From UBA5069 sp963773745 (lineage in GTDB: Bacteria > Chloroflexota > Anaerolineae > Caldilineales > Caldilineaceae): a stretch of 64,000 nucleotides of DNA. The position numbers and the translations under genes were made by a program. Positions within the stretch are counted from its first letter, which is position 1, and the number at the start of each line of letters is the position of its first letter. The stretch is from the NCBI GenBank assembly GCA_963773745.1, contig CAVZCL010000001.1:248001-312000 (forward strand), read 5' to 3'. The notes beneath the pieces were generated by a model. It was not told the origin of the DNA. It was given only the letters and a program-made list of their open reading frames with translations, and made no database searches. Positions 29,868 to 40,056 of the stretch are shown one piece after another.

Positions 29868-30031
29868 AACAACAGCTTCAACGCAAAGGCGCAAAGGAAG
29901 CAAAGGCGCAAAGGAAAAGCAAGAAAGGCGAAGAAAAGCAAAGCCCATTTCCGGCTCATGCTTTTTTCGCCTTTCTTGCTTTTCCTTTGCGCTCTTTGCT
30001 TCCTTTGCGCCTTTGCGTTGAAGCTGTTGTT
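29868..30031. repeat. Long inverted repeat of the GCAAAGGCGCAAAGGAAGC family
   Basis: Two arms of about 65 bp (AACAACAGCTTCAACGCAAA and complement) surround a 30-base centre just after the permease stop. The arms contain internal direct repeats of CAAAGGCGCAAAGGAA. It can form a very long hairpin and may protect the operon 3' end. A related half copy lies at 44742-44796. Confidence 0.8.
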
Positions 30032-30209
30032 CTTGCGCGCGCGCCTTCCGTCCTCTTTATGACCACCTATCATCCGGGAGCGCCTGGGGACACGTGGTAC
30101 AATCGGCTCGGGTGCAAGTCGCAGGCCGTGAAACAATGTGCGCTCCAAAATCGTCCTGCATACGCACGGCGCGTGCGTTGCCGTGCGCCGCAGCCTGGAT
30201 TCTACGACA

Positions 30210-30685
30210 ATGCCGATTTCGATCTCCGACACAATCGACGTCCGCTATCGCTTGCAGCCCGAAGATCTGGGCGGCAAAGCGCGTCCTGTGTTCGTGCGCA
30301 ACGTCACACTTGAGGGCGTGGAAGGCTTGACGCCGCTTGTCCACTTTGAGGGACTCGCGCGCCCCTGGCGCTCGATCTGGACCAACGCACGCAGATTGCG
30401 GAACTCGCACGCAGTCACCTGCTTGTCGACTGGATTGGCCTGCCGCTGATATTGCGCCCCGAACGCACCGGCGCATTCGAGACGATCCGCCTTGTAGCCG
30501 CCGGAACGCAGCACGCACGGCCGCTGCCGCTTGCCTCTGCGGGTTGGACGTCGCGCCCGAGCACCCGCCGTCGTATCTTCCGGATCGTGATGATCCTTCT
30601 GCTGGTCGCAGCCGCCTATGCCGCCGTGAGTGCCGTGGGCATGGTGAACTCGCTGGATGAACTGCCGTCCATCTTCAACCGCTAA
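30210..30685 (+). CDS. Small tail-anchored membrane protein (one apparent frameshift)
   Basis: I do not recognise this family. The start is ATG at 30210 (MPISISDTIDVRYRL). Near 30355 the frame shifts by one base (looks like a deletion) and sense continues as LALDLDQRTQIAELA, then LVDWIGLPLIL, to a single C-terminal membrane helix (residues about 130-152, IVMILLLVAAAYAAV). The product would be about 157 residues. It ends 27 bases before the next gene on the same strand, which also has one membrane segment, so they may work together. Confidence 0.5.
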
Positions 30686-30712
30686 CGGCGGTCAACCACG
30701 CTGGAAACGCAC

Positions 30713-32287
30713 ATGAGTGATGACCCTTTCGATCTGATTCCCCGCGCGCGGGCCAACCGCCCGCCCGGTGGCAACAATAACCCACCCGACGAAGGCGAAC
30801 CGGAGCCACCGCGCCGCAACTGGGGCTGGCTGATTACACTGGCTGTTGTCGCCTTCCTCTTCTTTGGCGTGGGAGCGGCCATTTTCACATTGCGCGACAG
30901 GCTGGGGACACGGCCCACGCCCGCCGCCACATTGCAGATTGGGCTTGGCACACCGACCCCCTTGTTCGGCAATCTGATTGGCACACTCACGCCCGGCCCA
31001 TCACCCACGACCACGCAGACGCCGGGCGGCCCCACGCCCACGCCTCGGCAGACCATGACCGCCACGCCAACAGCAACACCCACCGCACCGCCTACGCCCT
31101 GCGCGCTGGGCCCGGCCTCCTTCGCCGCAGCGGGCTACAGCCGCGAGCTCTTTGGCTGCCCCACCGACGGCGGCCAAACGGTGTGGGCCGCCTGGGAGCC
31201 CTTCGAGCGCGGATCAATGCTCTGGCGCAGTGACTCCAACCGCAGCTACTTCTTCACTTTGGGGGGCGAGTGGCAGGTCATCGACGCCTCGTGGAATGGA
31301 GAGCCGCCGCCCAGCCGCGGCGACGCACCTCCCGATCGCGTACAGCCCGAGCGCGGCTTCGGCTGGGTTTGGGGCACAAACGACGCCATCTTCAATGCGC
31401 TGGGCTGGGCCACCGATCGCGAAAAGGGCTTCTGCGCCGACGTGCAAGTCTTTGAAGAGGGCTTCATCTTGCAAAGCAGTTCGGTCGACTCCTGCACGCC
31501 CGAAGGTCTCTACAACAACGCAGCCAGCGGCGACTGGCGGCCTATCCTGGTGGCGGCGCACAATTCGGGCCTGTGGAGCGGCACGCTGGGTGGCAGCACA
31601 GTCGTTGCGCAAGCGCCCACGCAAATCATCGAAGTTGCTTCCCGCCCCGAAGCAAACGGCCTCTTCCGCGCGGCGCAGGCGGGTGCGTTGCAACTGGACG
31701 GCAACTTGAATGAATGGCCCGCTGATGGCTGGAACGCTATCTTGGCGCTCGTGGAGGGCAAGGGCAAGCACAAGGGCGCCGATGACGCGTCAGGCCGGTT
31801 TCAGGTTGCGTGGACGGCTGACGGCCTTGTGCTTGCCGCCGCCGTGGCCGATGACACCTTCCGCGCCGGCCCGCCTGGCACTGAAATGTGGCAGGGTGAT
31901 GTGCTCGAGCTGCAGTTTGACGGTCAATTGACCCAGGACGCCGCCGACGCCAATGTCAACGCCGACGATTATCAGATAGGCATCGGCATCGTGCAGGGTG
32001 GCGGATCGCTGCAAACGTACCGCTGGCTCCCGCGCGAGATTGAAGGGCTCGTGCCCATTGCCGGTGCGGGCGTAACAAGCAAAGACGGCTACACGATTGA
32101 GGCACTGATTCCGTGGAGCGCACTGGGCATTGGCCAGGTGCAGGGCGGCGAATCCTTCGGCTTCAACCTGAGCATCAGCGACAACGACGCCAAGCAGCCA
32201 CGCCAGGAGAGCGTCATCTCGGCCTCTCCGGCGCGCACGACGTACGACAACCCCACCGAATGGGGCACGCTGGTGCTCCTGCCCTAA
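30713..32287 (+). CDS. Membrane-anchored extracellular protein with C-terminal CBM9/DOMON-like domain
   Basis: The protein has 524 residues. A short Pro-rich cytoplasmic N-terminus is followed by one membrane helix (residues about 41-62), then a Thr/Pro-rich stalk (TPTPTPR-like). The middle part (residues about 130-290) has tryptophan-rich repeats (WAAWEPFERGSMLWR, then GFGWVWGTNDAIFNALGWAT) seen in Chloroflexota surface proteins. Residues about 320-524 fit a CBM9-like or DOMON-like beta sandwich (LDGNLNEWP, then GYTIEALIPWSALG), which usually binds carbohydrate. It is probably a surface sugar-binding protein. Confidence 0.65.
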   Translation: MSDDPFDLIPRARANRPPGGNNNPPDEGEPEPPRRNWGWLITLAVVAFLFFGVGAAIFTLRDRLGTRPTPAATLQIGLGTPTPLFGNLIGTLTPGPSPTTTQTPGGPTPTPRQTMTATPTATPTAPPTPCALGPASFAAAGYSRELFGCPTDGGQTVWAAWEPFERGSMLWRSDSNRSYFFTLGGEWQVIDASWNGEPPPSRGDAPPDRVQPERGFGWVWGTNDAIFNALGWATDREKGFCADVQVFEEGFILQSSSVDSCTPEGLYNNAASGDWRPILVAAHNSGLWSGTLGGSTVVAQAPTQIIEVASRPEANGLFRAAQAGALQLDGNLNEWPADGWNAILALVEGKGKHKGADDASGRFQVAWTADGLVLAAAVADDTFRAGPPGTEMWQGDVLELQFDGQLTQDAADANVNADDYQIGIGIVQGGGSLQTYRWLPREIEGLVPIAGAGVTSKDGYTIEALIPWSALGIGQVQGGESFGFNLSISDNDAKQPRQESVISASPARTTYDNPTEWGTLVLLP

Positions 32288-32318
32288 GACGGCATTGCGC
32301 AAAGGTGCGGCGGCGTTT

Positions 32319-32394
32319 CGTAGCGGCTGCTTCAGCCGCCGTTCTCGAGGACGCGTTGCGCTCTCCACCTACGGCAGCTGAAGCAGCCGCTACG
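32319..32394. repeat. Inverted repeat CGTAGCGGCTGCTTCAGC
   Basis: Perfect 18-bp arms are separated by 40 bases, 32 bases after a stop codon. It lies in the 540-base gap 32288-32829, which holds no convincing gene. A similar motif appears at 46690-46720. Confidence 0.7.
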
Positions 32395-32410
32395 ATACGG
32401 CAGTTGTAGG

Positions 32411-32458
32411 TCACGTCTCCCGGCGTGACGACCGTAACTCACGTCTCCCGGCGTGACG
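32411..32458. repeat. Two copies of the 20-bp motif TCACGTCTCCCGGCGTGACG
   Basis: Exact direct copies at 32411-32430 and 32439-32458 (28-base period). Each is itself palindromic (CACG...CGTG), so they could be protein binding sites or remnants of an intergenic repeat. The next gene starts 370 bases downstream. Confidence 0.6.
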
Positions 32459-32829
32459 CCACGCATTGCGGCGGCCGAAAACGGAGGGCTGCAAGCCCCC
32501 CGCTACAATCGCTCACCCCACGCCCACGGTGTGTTTTAGCGCGCTTGCTTGCGCAGTGGCCTTGCGTTAGAATCGGCCCACAGTCGGCAAAGCGTGCCGT
32601 TGGCATTCCGATTAAGCCCCCACATTTGAACCTTTTCCACCCCACATCAGGTCGGGTCCTTCAGCGCGCTCACCGAACCCGGCCCCATTACGGAGTTGCT
32701 GTAGAGTCACCAAACATCCGCAGCTTTGGCTGTGCCATGGCGCTTTTCGCATGGGAGGGCGAAGGCGCCTCTGCACGGCGTAACTGGCATGAAGCGAAGA
32801 TTGCCATCTGTTTCAACAAGGGGGAGAAG

Positions 32830-35105
32830 ATGACGCAACGCACAGACCGATTTGACGATCAATGGCCTGCCGTCCACAGGCTGCGCGGCATGTGGCTGAC
32901 GGTGGCGCTGCTCATGGCGGCGCTGCTTGCGCTGCTCGCAGCGCGTCCGGCGTTAGCGCAGGGGGACGAACCGGTAACGGGGCCGCTCCCCGCCGGTGTG
33001 ACTGCGGAACCGAATCAGGTGCTTGCCGACGATGGAGGAAGCTGGGAAGTCGGCATCGAGGGCACGGCCGGCAACCTGACCACCGCAACCGCCGCCGAGC
33101 GCTACGGCATGTACTACTGGCTCAATGGCTGGTTCATCAGGCGCTACAGCTTCAACGAGGCCACCTCGTGGGAGTCGGACTACAAGCGCGCAGCCCTGGG
33201 AGGCAATGAGAACCAGTGGACGGACTCCGTGGACCTCTCGTTCTACGTGGGGCACGGTTCGCCCGGCACCTTCACCTTCGACAACGTGAACCACAACGAC
33301 AAGTGGCTCTCGACGCCGAACGACTGCAACGCATCCTGGGGCGACAACGACAACGAGTGGTTTGCGCTCACCTCGTGCCAGGTGCTGTCGGGCAGCGGAC
33401 TGGGCGCCATGGCGCAGTGCATGAACCGCCAGCACCTCATCCTTGGCTTTGTGAGCAACGCCAGCGCCCACAACAACTGGTGGGAGACGCAGTCCTACCA
33501 CTTTGGCCGCTACATGCGCTTTGGCTACAACATGACACAGGCGTGGTTCAACGCTTGTGACGTCGCCCAGCGCGGGCGTGTGGCGCGCGTCATTGCCGAG
33601 GAGACCGGCTGCTTCAACGACAACCCCTACTACAGCACCGTTTGCGCCGACGTGCTCGACAACGACTACTACTGGTACACGCACAACTGCGGCACGGCCA
33701 GCGCCTCCACAAATTCCGCTCAACCAGCTGGGCGGTGAGCTGCCCGTCTTCAATCTCGTCTCGCTCGATCCTGAACAGGCGAATGCGCGTTTTGAGCAGT
33801 TGGCGGGCATCTTCAACGTGCCCATGGGCAACGTCGTCGACACGAGCACGCTTGTGGGCGTGGCATCGCCGATGGAGGAGGAGCCGCGCGACCCGCCCAA
33901 GCCGCCCGAAAACTCGCCCTTCCTCGTCTCCAACAGCAACGGCGTTGCGCTGCAAATGGACCAGGCGAGCGGCCTCTATCAGTTCACAAATCTCAATGCG
34001 CTGTGGACCGACCAGTCCGCGCAGGCGGCCATGAGCCGTGAGCACGGCGGATGCAAACTACGTCAACGCCGACTACGCCCGCCGCTACGCTGATCTGTTC
34101 CTCAAGGAATATGGCCTCTACAGCAATGATGCCGTCTTCTACGAGGTCATCTCCGACACCACCGGTTCGCAGGTGCGGGGCGTCTCGACTGCATCCGTCG
34201 CTGAGGACGAAGTCGTGGCCAACTGGCAGGTAATCTACACCCGCCTGCTGCCAACATCCATCGTCAACGCCGCCGGCGCCACCCAGCCAATTACCTTCAC
34301 TGTAGTTGGCCCGGGCGCAAAGCTCAAGGTCTACGAGCCTGTCCTGCCGCAAGTTAGTTCCGACTCCGTGGCCGGCTTGCCCATGCCGTTGGGCGTGCAG
34401 GGCGGCTGGCGGGCGATTCAGCCGCGCCGCCTGCCGCTTGACGCTGCGGAGGCGCAGGCAATTACCACCTCGATCGTGGATACCGCCACAGTCGAGGCGC
34501 TCTACCTCTCGCTGGATGATGCGGTGACGCTCAACGCAATTCCGCTGGACATCGTCAAGCGCGAGATTCTCAGCGCCACCATCGCCTATTGGGAAGCGCC
34601 TGCCGGATCGCAGCAGGGGCAGCTCTTCCCTGTCTACGAGTTGCTTGTGCGCTTCACCGAGAGCAGCGGCGCCGTGAGCGAGGACTTCGTCTACATCCCT
34701 GCCAGCCCGCAATTCCTGCGCCCGCTGGCCAAGATCATCAGCCCGCCGCTGGCGGCCACAAGCGGCATCTCCGTCACCTTTACGGCGGCCGACCCGGCCA
34801 AATCGCCCAAGGCCAATGGCGTAGCCAACTTCGACTTCGTCTTCGCCTACGATCCGTCCAATCCGGACTTCACCATTGAGTGGTATCTGGGCGACCTGAC
34901 GTCGGCGGGCGCAAACGTCATTCCCGAGTGCACCGGGCTGCTCACCTGCACCTTCAAGGCGCCGTCGGACGCAGGCGACAAGCCCGAACCCTTCACGGTG
35001 AGCCTGCGCGTGGTTGACAACACCAGCCCCAACGCGTCGGAATCGAGCGACGTTGCGCAGGTCACGCTGAACAACGGCACCTTCCTGCCCACTGTCACGA
35101 AGTAA
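32830..35105 (+). CDS. Secreted DUF6345-like protein with possible caspase-fold His/Cys motifs (two apparent frameshifts)
   Basis: The start at 32830 follows GGGGAGA. A signal peptide (residues about 22-44, ending ALAQ) indicates secretion. Residues about 90-220 resemble DUF6345 (YYWLNGWFIRRYSF, then SFYVGHGSPG, then WFALTSCQVLSG). Two single-base insertions, near 33715 and 34045, break the frame; sense resumes each time (LNQLGGELPVFNLVS and then YVNADYARRYADLFLKEYG). The intact product would be about 757 residues with a long second region, a C-terminal Ig/PKD-like beta domain and the ending TFLPTVTK. The HG and SC motifs recall clan CD cysteine peptidases, but this is only a suggestion. Confidence 0.6.
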
Positions 35106-35132
35106 GCGGTACAAAGCGCGACTGAGCCATCC

Positions 35133-35165
35133 GAAGCGAGGCTTCCGAATCGGAAGCCTCGCTTC
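35133..35165. repeat. GAAGCGAGGCTTCC hairpin, copy 2
   Basis: Perfect 14-bp arms with a five-base loop begin 28 bases after the stop of the DUF6345-like gene. There is no T-run. Confidence 0.8.
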
Positions 35166-35194
35166 ACGCGTCGTGGGAGTCAAAGCCCCGGTTC

Positions 35195-35224
35195 TTGCCC
35201 GCGCCCGCCCAAACGGGGTACTAT
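35195..35224 (+). promoter_or_regulatory. Candidate promoter for the malic enzyme operon
   Basis: TTGCCC and TACTAT are separated by 18 bases, 65 bases before the maeB start codon. Confidence 0.5.
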
Positions 35225-35288
35225 GAGCAGGTAAACCCCACCAATACCATTCGCTGTGTTTAAGCGCAGCTAGGATAGGCGAAACCCC

Positions 35289-37550
35289 ATGGCCATTACC
35301 AAACAAGATGCAATGAACTATCACGCCGAAGGCCGCCCGGGCAAGCTCAAAATTGTGGCGACCAAGCCCATGGAAACGCAGAACGACCTCTCGCTGGCCT
35401 ATTCGCCGGGCGTCGCCTTCCCCGTGCTCGAAATTGCCGACCATCCCGAAGCGGCCTATGACCTCACGGCCAAGGGCAACCTCGTGGCCGTCATCAGCAA
35501 TGGTACGGCCATCCTCGGGCTGGGCAACCGCGGCGCACTGGCCAGCAAGCCGGTGATGGAGGGCAAAGCCGTGCTCTTCAAGCGCTTTGCCGACGTCGAC
35601 GTCTTCGACATCGAGGTGAACAGCAGCGATCCCGAAGAGATTGTGCGCTTTGTGGAAATGATCTCGCCCACCTTTGGCGGCATCAACCTCGAAGACATCA
35701 AAGCCCCCGAGTGCTTCTACATCGAGCAGGAAGCGCAGAAGCGCTGCAACATCCCCGTCTTCCACGATGACCAGCACGGCACGGCCATCATCTCGGGCGC
35801 CGGCTTGATCAACGCCCTTGAGATTGTGGGCAAGCAATTCGCCGACGTCCGCATTGTCATCAATGGTGCAGGCGCAGCGGCAATCGCCGTGGCCGACCTC
35901 TACGTGGCCCTCGGCGCGCAGCAGCAAAACATCATCATGTGCGACACCAAGGGCGTTATCTACGCCGGCCGTACCGCAGGCATGAACGAGTACAAGGCTC
36001 GCTATGCGAACGACACCCCCCTGCGCACGCTCGAGGAGGCGGTCAAGGATTCCGACGTCTTCATCGGCCTCTCCGTCAAGGATGTGCTCACGCGCGACAT
36101 GGTCCGCTCCATGGCCAAGGACCCCGTCATCTTCGCCATGGCCAACCCCGACCCCGAAATCACCTACGAGGAAGCGCAGGCCGCACGCACCGACATCATC
36201 TTCGGCACCGGTCGCAGCGATTATCCCAACCAGGTAAACAACGTGCTCGGCTTCCCCTTCATCTTCCGCGGCGCGCTGGACGTGCGCGCCAGCGCCATCA
36301 ACATGGAGATGAAGATGGCAGCCACGCGTGCGCTGGCCGCACTCACGCGCGAGGATGTGCCCGACAGCGTTATCAACGCCTACGGCCTCTCGTCGCTCCG
36401 CTTTGGGCGCGAGTACATCATCCCCAAGCCTGTGGACCCACGCGTGCTCATGTGGGTGGCCCCAGCCGTGGCCCGCGCTGCCATGGAGAGCGGTGTCGCG
36501 CGCAAGCCGATTGACCTTGACGCCTACCTCGATCAGCTGGCAGGGCGTCTGGGCATGCGTACGCAGGTCATGCGCATTATGGAGCACAAGGCGCAGCAGC
36601 AGCCCAAGCGCGTTGTCTTTGCCGAGGGCGAGCACTCCAAGATCGTGCGTGCAGCCTATGCCGTGGCGTCGCAGGGCATCGCGCAGCCCATCCTGCTCGG
36701 CCGCCCCGACGTGATCGCCGAGCGCCTGCATGAGCTGGGAATTGACTACAAGCCCACGGTGATTGACCCAGCAAGCGCCGACACGCGCACGGCCTACGCC
36801 GAGCGCTTCTATGCCGAGCGCAGCCGCAAGGGCGTAACGCAGGCGCTTGCCAACGACCTCATGCGCCAGCCCAACTACTTTGGCCCCATGATGGTAAAGG
36901 CGGGCGACGCCGACACCTTCATCTCTGGCCTCACCTACAACTATCCCGAGGTGCTGCGCCCGGCCCTGCAGGTGGTGGGCGCACGGCCCGGCCGCTGGGT
37001 GAACGGTGTCTACGTCATGCTTGTGCAGGATCGCGTCTACTTCTTCACCGATGCAACGGTGATCATCGAGCCGACAGCCGAGCAATTGGCCGCCATCGCA
37101 CTCAATGCCGCCGACCTGGCCGTGCGCTTTGGCCAGGAGCCGCGCATTGCCATGCTCAGCTTCTCCAACTTTGGCAGCACGCCCCACCCCGAGGCTGAGC
37201 GCGTGCGCAAGGCCACCGAGCTTGTGCGCCAGGCGCGCCCCGATCTCCCCATTGACGGCGAAATGCAGGCCGATGTGGCCGTCGTGCCGGATCTCATGGC
37301 GCGCAACTTCGCCTTCAGCAACGTCAAGGATCCGAATATCCTCGTCTTCCCGAATCTGGCCGCCGCCAACGCGGCCTACAAGCTGCTCAGCCGGCTCGGC
37401 GGCGCCGTGGCCATTGGCCCGCTGCTTGTGGGCATGAACGAGCCGGTGCACGTGCTCGCCACCGGCGCCGATGAACGCGACATTGTCAACATGGCCACGC
37501 TCGCCGTGGTTGACGCCCAGAGCTTTGACAACGATGCGCCCGCCGCCTAG
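35289..37550 (+). CDS. maeB: NADP-dependent malic enzyme with phosphotransacetylase-like domain (MaeB)
   Basis: The protein has 753 residues, the usual length of MaeB. The N-terminal malic domain has LAYSPGVA (catalytic Tyr), KAPECF (catalytic Lys) and DDQHGT (metal ligands). The NAD(P)-binding domain has NGAGAAAIA and FAMANPDPE. Residues about 430-753 form a phosphotransacetylase-like domain (VVFAEGEH, then GEMQADVA) that in MaeB proteins is regulatory, not catalytic. It converts malate to pyruvate and CO2 while making NADPH. The next gene starts five bases after the stop, so the two are probably co-transcribed. Confidence 0.93.
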   Translation: MAITKQDAMNYHAEGRPGKLKIVATKPMETQNDLSLAYSPGVAFPVLEIADHPEAAYDLTAKGNLVAVISNGTAILGLGNRGALASKPVMEGKAVLFKRFADVDVFDIEVNSSDPEEIVRFVEMISPTFGGINLEDIKAPECFYIEQEAQKRCNIPVFHDDQHGTAIISGAGLINALEIVGKQFADVRIVINGAGAAAIAVADLYVALGAQQQNIIMCDTKGVIYAGRTAGMNEYKARYANDTPLRTLEEAVKDSDVFIGLSVKDVLTRDMVRSMAKDPVIFAMANPDPEITYEEAQAARTDIIFGTGRSDYPNQVNNVLGFPFIFRGALDVRASAINMEMKMAATRALAALTREDVPDSVINAYGLSSLRFGREYIIPKPVDPRVLMWVAPAVARAAMESGVARKPIDLDAYLDQLAGRLGMRTQVMRIMEHKAQQQPKRVVFAEGEHSKIVRAAYAVASQGIAQPILLGRPDVIAERLHELGIDYKPTVIDPASADTRTAYAERFYAERSRKGVTQALANDLMRQPNYFGPMMVKAGDADTFISGLTYNYPEVLRPALQVVGARPGRWVNGVYVMLVQDRVYFFTDATVIIEPTAEQLAAIALNAADLAVRFGQEPRIAMLSFSNFGSTPHPEAERVRKATELVRQARPDLPIDGEMQADVAVVPDLMARNFAFSNVKDPNILVFPNLAAANAAYKLLSRLGGAVAIGPLLVGMNEPVHVLATGADERDIVNMATLAVVDAQSFDNDAPAA

Positions 37551-37555
37551 CTCCC

Positions 37556-38855
37556 ATGCAAACGACGCCCTTCTGGACCGACGATTACCCGCGCCCGGCC
37601 GCGCTGGAGACAGCGGCGCTGCCCGATCGCGTCGATGTGGCCGTCGTCGGCAGCGGCTACACCGGCCTGCACGCAGCCATTGCGCTGCGTGCGGCCGGGG
37701 CCAGCGTGGCCGTCATCGAAGGGCAGACGATTGGCTGGGGCGCAAGCAGCCGCAACGGCGGCATGGCGACCAGCGGCCTCAAGGCCGAAATGCCCGCCGT
37801 CTTCAAGCGCTATGGCCCCGAAAAGGGGCGCGCCTTCTGGCAGTGGGCGCAGGACGCGATTGACCTCGTTGAGCGCACCGTGGCCGAAGAATCCATCGAC
37901 TGCTGCTTCGAGCGCTCGGGCTGCGTGTTGCTGGCCGCCAAGCCCAGCCACTACAAGGCCATGCAGCATGCCGAGGCGTGGCAGCGGCGCGAGCTCGGTT
38001 TCGACGCCGGCTATCTGCTGTCGCCCAACCAGTTACGCGACGAAATCGGCAGCAGCATCTACCACGGCGGTCTGGCCGAGACGGTGACGGCGTCGCTGCA
38101 CCCTGCGCGCTACGTCTATGGGCTGGCGCTGGCGGCGCTGCGCCACGGCGCGTCGCTCACCGAAGATGCGCCGGTGACGGCCATCCAGCGCGAGCAGGGG
38201 CGCTGGCGCGTGGTCACACGGCGCGGCTCGCTATCCGCGGGCGAGCTGCTGCTGGCGACAAATGGCTACACCACCGATCTTGTGCCCGCGGCGCGCCAGG
38301 GCATCTTCCCCGCCGGCAGCTATGTGATTACGACTGAGCCGTTGACGCCCGCAATGCAGGCCGAAGTGAGCCCGCGCGGCGCATGTTCTTTGACAGCCGC
38401 CATTTCCTCAACTACTTCAGGCTCACGCCCGACGGCCGCATGCTCTTCGGCGGTCGCCATGATCTCTCGACCAGCCTCAACATAGAGGAGAGCGCACGCA
38501 TGTTGCGGGCGCGCATGGTGGAGGTCTTTCCGCAGTTGCACGGCGCGCCCATATCGCACACGTGGACCGGCAAGCTGGGCCTCACCTTCGACCTCATGCC
38601 CCACATTGGCCGCGCGCGCCCGTTACACAGGGCAGCGCGTCTGACGGTGCCGTCTGGTACGCGTACGGCTATGCAGGTCACGGTGTGGCCATCGCCGGCA
38701 AACTGGGGCGCGAAGTGGGCGCCATGATCGCGGGCGAGCGGCCAAGCAGCCTTTTCAGCGAGATTCCAGCCGGGCGTCACTGGTGGACGCCCTACGATCG
38801 CCAATATCTGCCGCTCGTCTCGGCCTGGTTCCGCACGCTGGACTTCGTATCGTGA
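37556..38855 (+). CDS. FAD-dependent oxidoreductase, DAO family (PuuB-like), two apparent frameshifts
   Basis: The N-terminus has the FAD-binding motif VVGSGYTGLHAA and then GWGASSRNGG, typical of gamma-glutamylputrescine oxidase-like and glycine oxidase-like enzymes. Sense is lost near 38380 and again near 38630, each time as if one base were missing. It continues as FFDSRHFLNYFRLTPDGRML, then WTGKLGLTFDLMPHIGR, then AYGYAGHGVAIAGKLG, which is the conserved C-terminal FAD loop. The restored length is about 433 residues. It would oxidise an amine or amino acid using oxygen. It is probably in an operon with maeB and the serine hydrolase downstream. Confidence 0.75.
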
Positions 38856-38906
38856 CCGACATTGCTTTCGCCCGCATACCAGGATGTCGCTACAGAAGGA
38901 ACACCT

Positions 38907-39953
38907 TTGAACTGGCAACGCATTGCTGAAATCGCAGCAGAATTGCAGGACAAACCCGGCGTGCCCGGGTTGGTGGTGGCCGCGCGGCGTGTGGGCAAGC
39001 CGGTGGAGGTACGCGCCTTTGGCGCCGACGCGGCCGGCGTGCCTCTCATGGCCGATACGCTCCTGCCCGTGGCCTCCATCACCAAGCTGGCCACAACGCT
39101 CGCCGTGCTGCGCACCGTGGCCGGCGGCGCCCTCTCGCTGGATGCCCCGCTCGACACGCTCCTGCCCGACGCTGCCGCCGCGCAGCCAGGCGTAACGCTG
39201 CGCCACTTGCTCTCGCATACGGCCGGCCTGCCCGAGGACATCGCGCCCGGCGCAGCGCCCTACGGCCCGGGCCTCACGTGGGAGAGCGTGCAGACGGCGC
39301 TGCTGCACACGCCGGTGGCCGACGCGCCAAACGCGCGCGTGCGCTACAGCAACGTGGGCATTGGCCTCGCCGCGCTGGCCGTCGAGCGTGCCCGCGGCCA
39401 GCGCTTCCAGGCAGCCCTGGCCGAACTCGTGCTGGCTCCCCTTGCCATTGAGGGCTATCTGGGCACAGAGCCGCCGCGGACGCCCGGTTGCACAGGTGGC
39501 CTGCTGGGCAACTTCGCCGGAACCGCGCTGGAGCCCTACAATTCACCCTGGTATCGCACGCTGGGCTTCCCGTGGGGCGGGCTCATTACCACAGCGGCGG
39601 GCGCGCTGGCGCTGGTCCACGCCTTTGCCGTGGCCGATGACGGCTTCCTGCCGCCCGCGCTGCGTGCGGATGCTGTTCGTGATCAGACCTGCGGCCTTGC
39701 CGGCGGCTTTAGCGGCTGGCTCGAGTGGGACCCCTGCCCATGGGGCCTTGGCGCAGAATTGCATGGCCACAAGGAGCCTCACTTCGCGCCCGCCCGCGCC
39801 AGTGCCGCCACCTTTGGCCACGGCGGCCAAAGCGGCGCCTATGCCGCATGGGACCCCGAGGCAGCCATGGGGTGGGCAATGCTGGGCACGCGCACAATGG
39901 AGCGCTGGTGGCGGCGTATGGCCGAGATTGGCGACGCACTGCTGCAGCCCTGA
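38907..39953 (+). CDS. Serine hydrolase (class C beta-lactamase / D-Ala-D-Ala carboxypeptidase family)
   Basis: The protein has about 348 residues. All three active-site motifs are present: SITK (SxxK, nucleophile and base), YSN (YxN) and HGG near the C-terminus. The chosen start is TTG at 38907, preceded by GAAGGAACACC; the open frame extends to 38862 without a better signal. There is no signal peptide, so it is likely cytoplasmic and may be an esterase or peptidase rather than a cell-wall enzyme. It follows the FAD oxidoreductase by about 50 bases on the same strand. Confidence 0.8.
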   Translation: MNWQRIAEIAAELQDKPGVPGLVVAARRVGKPVEVRAFGADAAGVPLMADTLLPVASITKLATTLAVLRTVAGGALSLDAPLDTLLPDAAAAQPGVTLRHLLSHTAGLPEDIAPGAAPYGPGLTWESVQTALLHTPVADAPNARVRYSNVGIGLAALAVERARGQRFQAALAELVLAPLAIEGYLGTEPPRTPGCTGGLLGNFAGTALEPYNSPWYRTLGFPWGGLITTAAGALALVHAFAVADDGFLPPALRADAVRDQTCGLAGGFSGWLEWDPCPWGLGAELHGHKEPHFAPARASAATFGHGGQSGAYAAWDPEAAMGWAMLGTRTMERWWRRMAEIGDALLQP

Positions 39954-40056
39954 AGCGTTGCGCCTTCGCTTTCCTGATTCGTGCTTTCGCTTGCACGCTG
40001 CGAACCTTTGCCGCAGACTCTCTTCATTGCTCCATCATCGAAACGGCGCGCATCCC

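Noticed and set aside
33700..34060. Programmed ribosomal frameshifting in the DUF6345-like gene
   Set aside because: No slippery heptamer with downstream structure is obvious, and similar one-base shifts occur across unrelated genes, which points to sequence error.
33993..37451. Minus-strand open frame of 1,152 codons opposite maeB and its neighbour
   Set aside because: It is the antisense shadow of GC-rich genes; its His/Val/Gly-rich translation matches no domain, while the plus strand has clear MaeB motifs.
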